Assembly (NCBI GenBank): GCA_965658445.1
Contig: CBFHSF010000015.1
Location: forward strand, 10,003-74,002
Direction: 5' to 3'
From: CBFHSF01 sp965658445
GTDB lineage: Bacteria > Bacteroidota > Bacteroidia > Flavobacteriales > Schleiferiaceae
DNA length: 64,000 nucleotides
The notes below the pieces were generated by a model. The model saw only the letters and a list, made by a program, of their open reading frames with translations. It did no database searches and was not told where the DNA came from. This document shows positions 61,475 through 64,000 of this stretch, piece after piece; within the stretch, counting starts at the first letter, position 1, and every line of letters begins with the position of its first letter. A program made the translations under genes and the position numbers.

Positions 61475-61574
61475 AGCTTGATTTGTAGATGTCGGTCCTT
61501 GGTAAATCATTCAGTGAGTTCCAAACTATAGAAATCAGACCTGGACCGCACCTAGTGTTTGTCTTTTGTTTGCA

Positions 61575-61618
61575 AAGTCGATTTACGAATACTTCGACGA
61601 GGCCGCGGGTTACTGCCC
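61575..61618. repeat. Direct repeat, copy B, running into the T9SS gene
   Basis: The 44-bp counterpart of copy A, 144 bp downstream. Its last 9 bp cover the stop codon and last two codons of the beta-helix protein gene on the minus strand. Confidence 0.6.
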
Positions 61619-63724
61619 AAAAACAACCCTCTCAACTTGAACCAAACCATCGTCTCCTCTAAACTTCAACAAGTACATTCCCTCCGCTAGTGGTGGAAGT
61701 TGAATGCGCTCTGAGTTGATGGTCATTTCGTGAAGCGGTCTTCCGGAGAGATCCATGATGACAAGGCTTGTGGGCACGCTATTCTTATCTAATCCTTTTA
61801 CTGTAATGCTTCCATTCGTTGGATTGGGATAAAACGTCATCCACTGCTCAGGAAGGACGTTCTCGTCCAAGCTGACCTGATTGTACACTACACAGTTGGA
61901 AGTGTCCACACAGCCGTCCAAAGAAACGATTACCGCGTATGTGCCATTGGTGGTAGGTTGGTAAATAGAATCCGTTGCACCCGTCAACGTCACTAAGGGG
62001 TTGTTACAGTCTATCCACTGGTAAGTGGTTCCTACACTCTGCTCTAAAGCAACGATGTATGGGTTTTTGATTGTAGCTGAGTCGTTGATTTCTGTTAGCA
62101 CTAAGACTCCCGTTGAGTCCAAAGTTCCCATGGCATTGTAAGCACTGTCGGTGTACGTTCCGGCTTGTGAATACGTGTTACCCCACCAGGTGATAGGGCC
62201 ACAAATCAAGGTCGTATCCGCACTGATGGTCTGTCTTTCCGCTGCACCAATATCCCTAACCCCATAGATGGGGCTGTTTTGGGCGTCAGAAAAGTCAGTG
62301 GGGTCTCCGGCGTTAAGGGCCGGACTGGTAGCACTGGGGATCATGGTAGGCGTGGTCCCTCCGTTGTTGTGTAAAGATTCTAAATCTAAGTTGGTAATAC
62401 TTACATTTAAAAGATCTGTACCCACCTTATACAAAGGATTGTTCGAGTAAATATTGTAACCGGAATTTACCCAAGGGCTACTGATTGTTATTGGTATATT
62501 ACCCCCTTTATGGCAAAAAATGGAGCCTCCAGGCTTAAAGGCATAGGCACCCGTTTGGTCAAAACTTTTTACCAAAGAAGCATTTGTGGCCGAGTCTCCT
62601 GCGACCATAGTAGAATTCTCGATTATTACATCAACCTCGAAGGTTAAAATTTCATTACCTATGGGAGAAAAGTCATCATAAAACGTAGAGTTTGAAATTT
62701 GAATTTCTAAACCGTCTGAAGAAATTGCACCTCCTTCAATTTTCGCTTTATTCCGACTAAAAGAACTTTGATGTACTTGTAAACCACCATCTGTTACCTT
62801 TAAAGCACCTCCTTCATCGGATTGGTTATTACGAAAGTCACATTGAGCTATTTCTAAGAATGTATTAAGTCCATAGGGCCAGAGTCCACCATTATAAAAT
62901 ATTGCACCTCCGAACCCTTCTGATGAATTATCAAAAAAAACAGATTCTCTAACTATCATTGTTGAATCGCCCGCATAATTGATTGCCCCTCCAGTTTGGC
63001 CATCAGCAATATTCTTTTCAAACCTGGAACCTGTGACTACCAACTTGCCATTATAAACTGAAATGGCGCCGCCAAAATCCTCCGCGTGATTATTATTGAA
63101 CTTTGAGTCTAAAACCACAACTTGCTGAGAAAACCCTACCCTTATAGCCCCGCCAAAAGTGCTTACATTATCTTGAAAAATTGACTTAGACACAGTAATA
63201 TCACCACCGCTCCTAAAATATATAGAACCTCCTGCCCCTTTAAACTTTGTGCGGTTTGCTCTAAAAAGAGAGTTTTCTAAATGAAGTACATCTAACCCAT
63301 ATGCCATGATAGCCCCGCCGTGGTCTTTATCTTGGGTAGGATCACTCACATATTGATTACCTTCAATAATCGCCAAGTCTTCTAAATACATCTCTACACC
63401 AGACACCCCGTCAAAATCCATGTAGAAAATCCGCGAACTATCCTGACCACTTAAGTACAACGTATCCCCTCCCAAGAACAAACCTTTAATCGTCAGTCCA
63501 TGATTGAAGATTATCGGAAAATCAACTTTTATCGTGTCACTCCCATTCGCTAAAATGGACGGATCAAACACAATGGTATCATTCGCGCTACTATTGGTTA
63601 CCCGATGTCTCAATGACCCCGTAACGTAATCGTCAGAGGTGGTCACCACGTGGGTTTGGGCGGAGAGGGTAATTCCGAAAAATAAAAAGGCGAATAGAGA
63701 ACTTAGGGCTTTTAGGGTTTTCAT
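61610..63724 (-). CDS. Right-handed beta-helix surface protein with T9SS sorting domain
   Basis: 704 aa. Signal peptide (KTLKALSSLFAFLFFGITLSA) and the typical THVVTTSDDYVTGSLRHRVT start of choice-of-anchor Q/beta-helix proteins. The middle (about 130-370) has repeating FGGAIS and KGAGGSIYF-type strands (NNHAEDFGGAISVYNGKLVV, SSEGFGGAIFYNGG) that make a parallel beta-helix. NNGGTTPTMIPSATSPALNAGD closes the domain. The C-terminal about 75 residues (WMTFYPNPTNGSITVKGLDK ... LAEGMYLLKFRG) are a type A T9SS signal. Probably an adhesin-like or glycan-binding surface protein; no catalytic motif was identified. A palindrome-rich stretch follows its 3' end. Confidence 0.85.
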   Translation of the reverse strand: MKTLKALSSLFAFLFFGITLSAQTHVVTTSDDYVTGSLRHRVTNSSANDTIVFDPSILANGSDTIKVDFPIIFNHGLTIKGLFLGGDTLYLSGQDSSRIFYMDFDGVSGVEMYLEDLAIIEGNQYVSDPTQDKDHGGAIMAYGLDVLHLENSLFRANRTKFKGAGGSIYFRSGGDITVSKSIFQDNVSTFGGAIRVGFSQQVVVLDSKFNNNHAEDFGGAISVYNGKLVVTGSRFEKNIADGQTGGAINYAGDSTMIVRESVFFDNSSEGFGGAIFYNGGLWPYGLNTFLEIAQCDFRNNQSDEGGALKVTDGGLQVHQSSFSRNKAKIEGGAISSDGLEIQISNSTFYDDFSPIGNEILTFEVDVIIENSTMVAGDSATNASLVKSFDQTGAYAFKPGGSIFCHKGGNIPITISSPWVNSGYNIYSNNPLYKVGTDLLNVSITNLDLESLHNNGGTTPTMIPSATSPALNAGDPTDFSDAQNSPIYGVRDIGAAERQTISADTTLICGPITWWGNTYSQAGTYTDSAYNAMGTLDSTGVLVLTEINDSATIKNPYIVALEQSVGTTYQWIDCNNPLVTLTGATDSIYQPTTNGTYAVIVSLDGCVDTSNCVVYNQVSLDENVLPEQWMTFYPNPTNGSITVKGLDKNSVPTSLVIMDLSGRPLHEMTINSERIQLPPLAEGMYLLKFRGDDGLVQVERVVFGQ

Positions 63725-64000
63725 TCTACGTGAATCAATTTGAGTGAGTTGTTTTTTGGTTTCGTGGAAAAAAGGAAGGGATAATACTACCTAGTTAATT
63801 TTTGATTCATTCTAGTAAACATGTTTTGTAATTCAAATGGTGGTAAAATACGACTTGTTAATTTTCAGTAAAAAATAGCTTCGTAATTTATTCTACTTCG
63901 CACAAAAATTCTTTCCAAACCCATAAATATTCATTTCGTGGATTCTGTGATGTTGGGTTTTCTCTATGAATATAAATCCTGTAAAAATCTGAGTGATTCT

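Noticed and set aside
1..64000. CRISPR array, rRNA operon or complete insertion sequence
   Set aside because: No regularly spaced direct repeats, no rRNA signature and no transposase gene were found on either strand.
63725..64000. Gene or promoter at the right edge
   Set aside because: AT-rich, no frame of note and no TAnnTTTG element in the correct orientation for the beta-helix gene; nothing supportable seen.

Overview
The window looks like a chromosomal contig from a marine-type Bacteroidota, most likely order Flavobacteriales. The evidence is a SusC/SusD pair, two secreted proteins with type IX secretion (T9SS) C-terminal sorting domains, many Bacteroidota-style lipoproteins, three further TonB-receptor or TonB-energy loci, and recurrent TAnnTTTG (-7) promoter elements typical of the phylum's primary sigma factor. 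A Cryomorphaceae/Schleiferiaceae-like lineage is plausible but not provable from sequence alone. Most of the window is ordinary core genome with short intergenic regions. There are three runs of N (27029-27128, 32540-32639, 37880-37978), all inside genes. No rRNA, tRNA, CRISPR array, intact insertion sequence or prophage was found.

Layout: 1-5 kb, an orphan SusC/SusD operon on the minus strand. 5-11 kb, a surface-polysaccharide cassette (Wzy-like polymerase/ligase, Wzz-like protein, sulfotransferase, Wzx flippase) with a divergent glycosyltransferase and rnhB. 11-20 kb, a large unknown lipoprotein, a glucosaminidase with LysM domains, a PLP deaminase, a 56-residue Cys-rich DUF5522-type gene coupled to urocanate hydratase, an OmpH/Skp chaperone and a small lipoprotein. 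20-26.6 kb, a heavy-metal permease-HMA fusion, acyl-CoA dehydrogenase, anmK, glutamate dehydrogenase family and nhaD. 26.8-32.8 kb, ExbB/ExbD/TonB-folC and nadA-nadB. 32.8-37 kb, a copper-type TonB receptor with two FixH/YtkA-like lipoproteins and a CxGKC small protein. 37-40 kb, a TPR adenylate cyclase preceded by a candidate structured small RNA or attenuator. 40.7-41.7 kb, an AT-rich pair: a lipoprotein with a Gly/Ala-rich tail and a two-helix membrane protein. 41.7-52.3 kb, housekeeping genes (comM/yifB, gmhA, DsbD, tilS, pabB, dusB, CPBP protease). 52.5-56.3 kb, a PhoX-like (DUF839) T9SS protein and a di-haem peroxidase with an imelysin-like N-terminus. 57.3-61 kb, a Fur/Zur-type regulator divergent from a ZnuD-like TonB receptor and its partner lipoprotein. 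61.1-61.6 kb, a palindrome-rich non-coding stretch. 61.6-63.7 kb, a beta-helix T9SS protein.

The main theme is metal traffic across the outer membrane. There are two separate metal TonB-receptor loci. The copper-type one carries the CxxxM and HxMD motifs. The zinc-type one has two TTGCA-N6-TTGCA operator-like sites over its promoter. An ExbB/ExbD/TonB set could energise both, and a permease-HMA fusion is likely to export metal. The least explained items are the 39.6-39.8 kb structured RNA, the 40.8-41.7 kb lipoprotein/membrane-protein pair, the paired lipoproteins of the copper locus, and the palindrome array at 61.2-61.6 kb.
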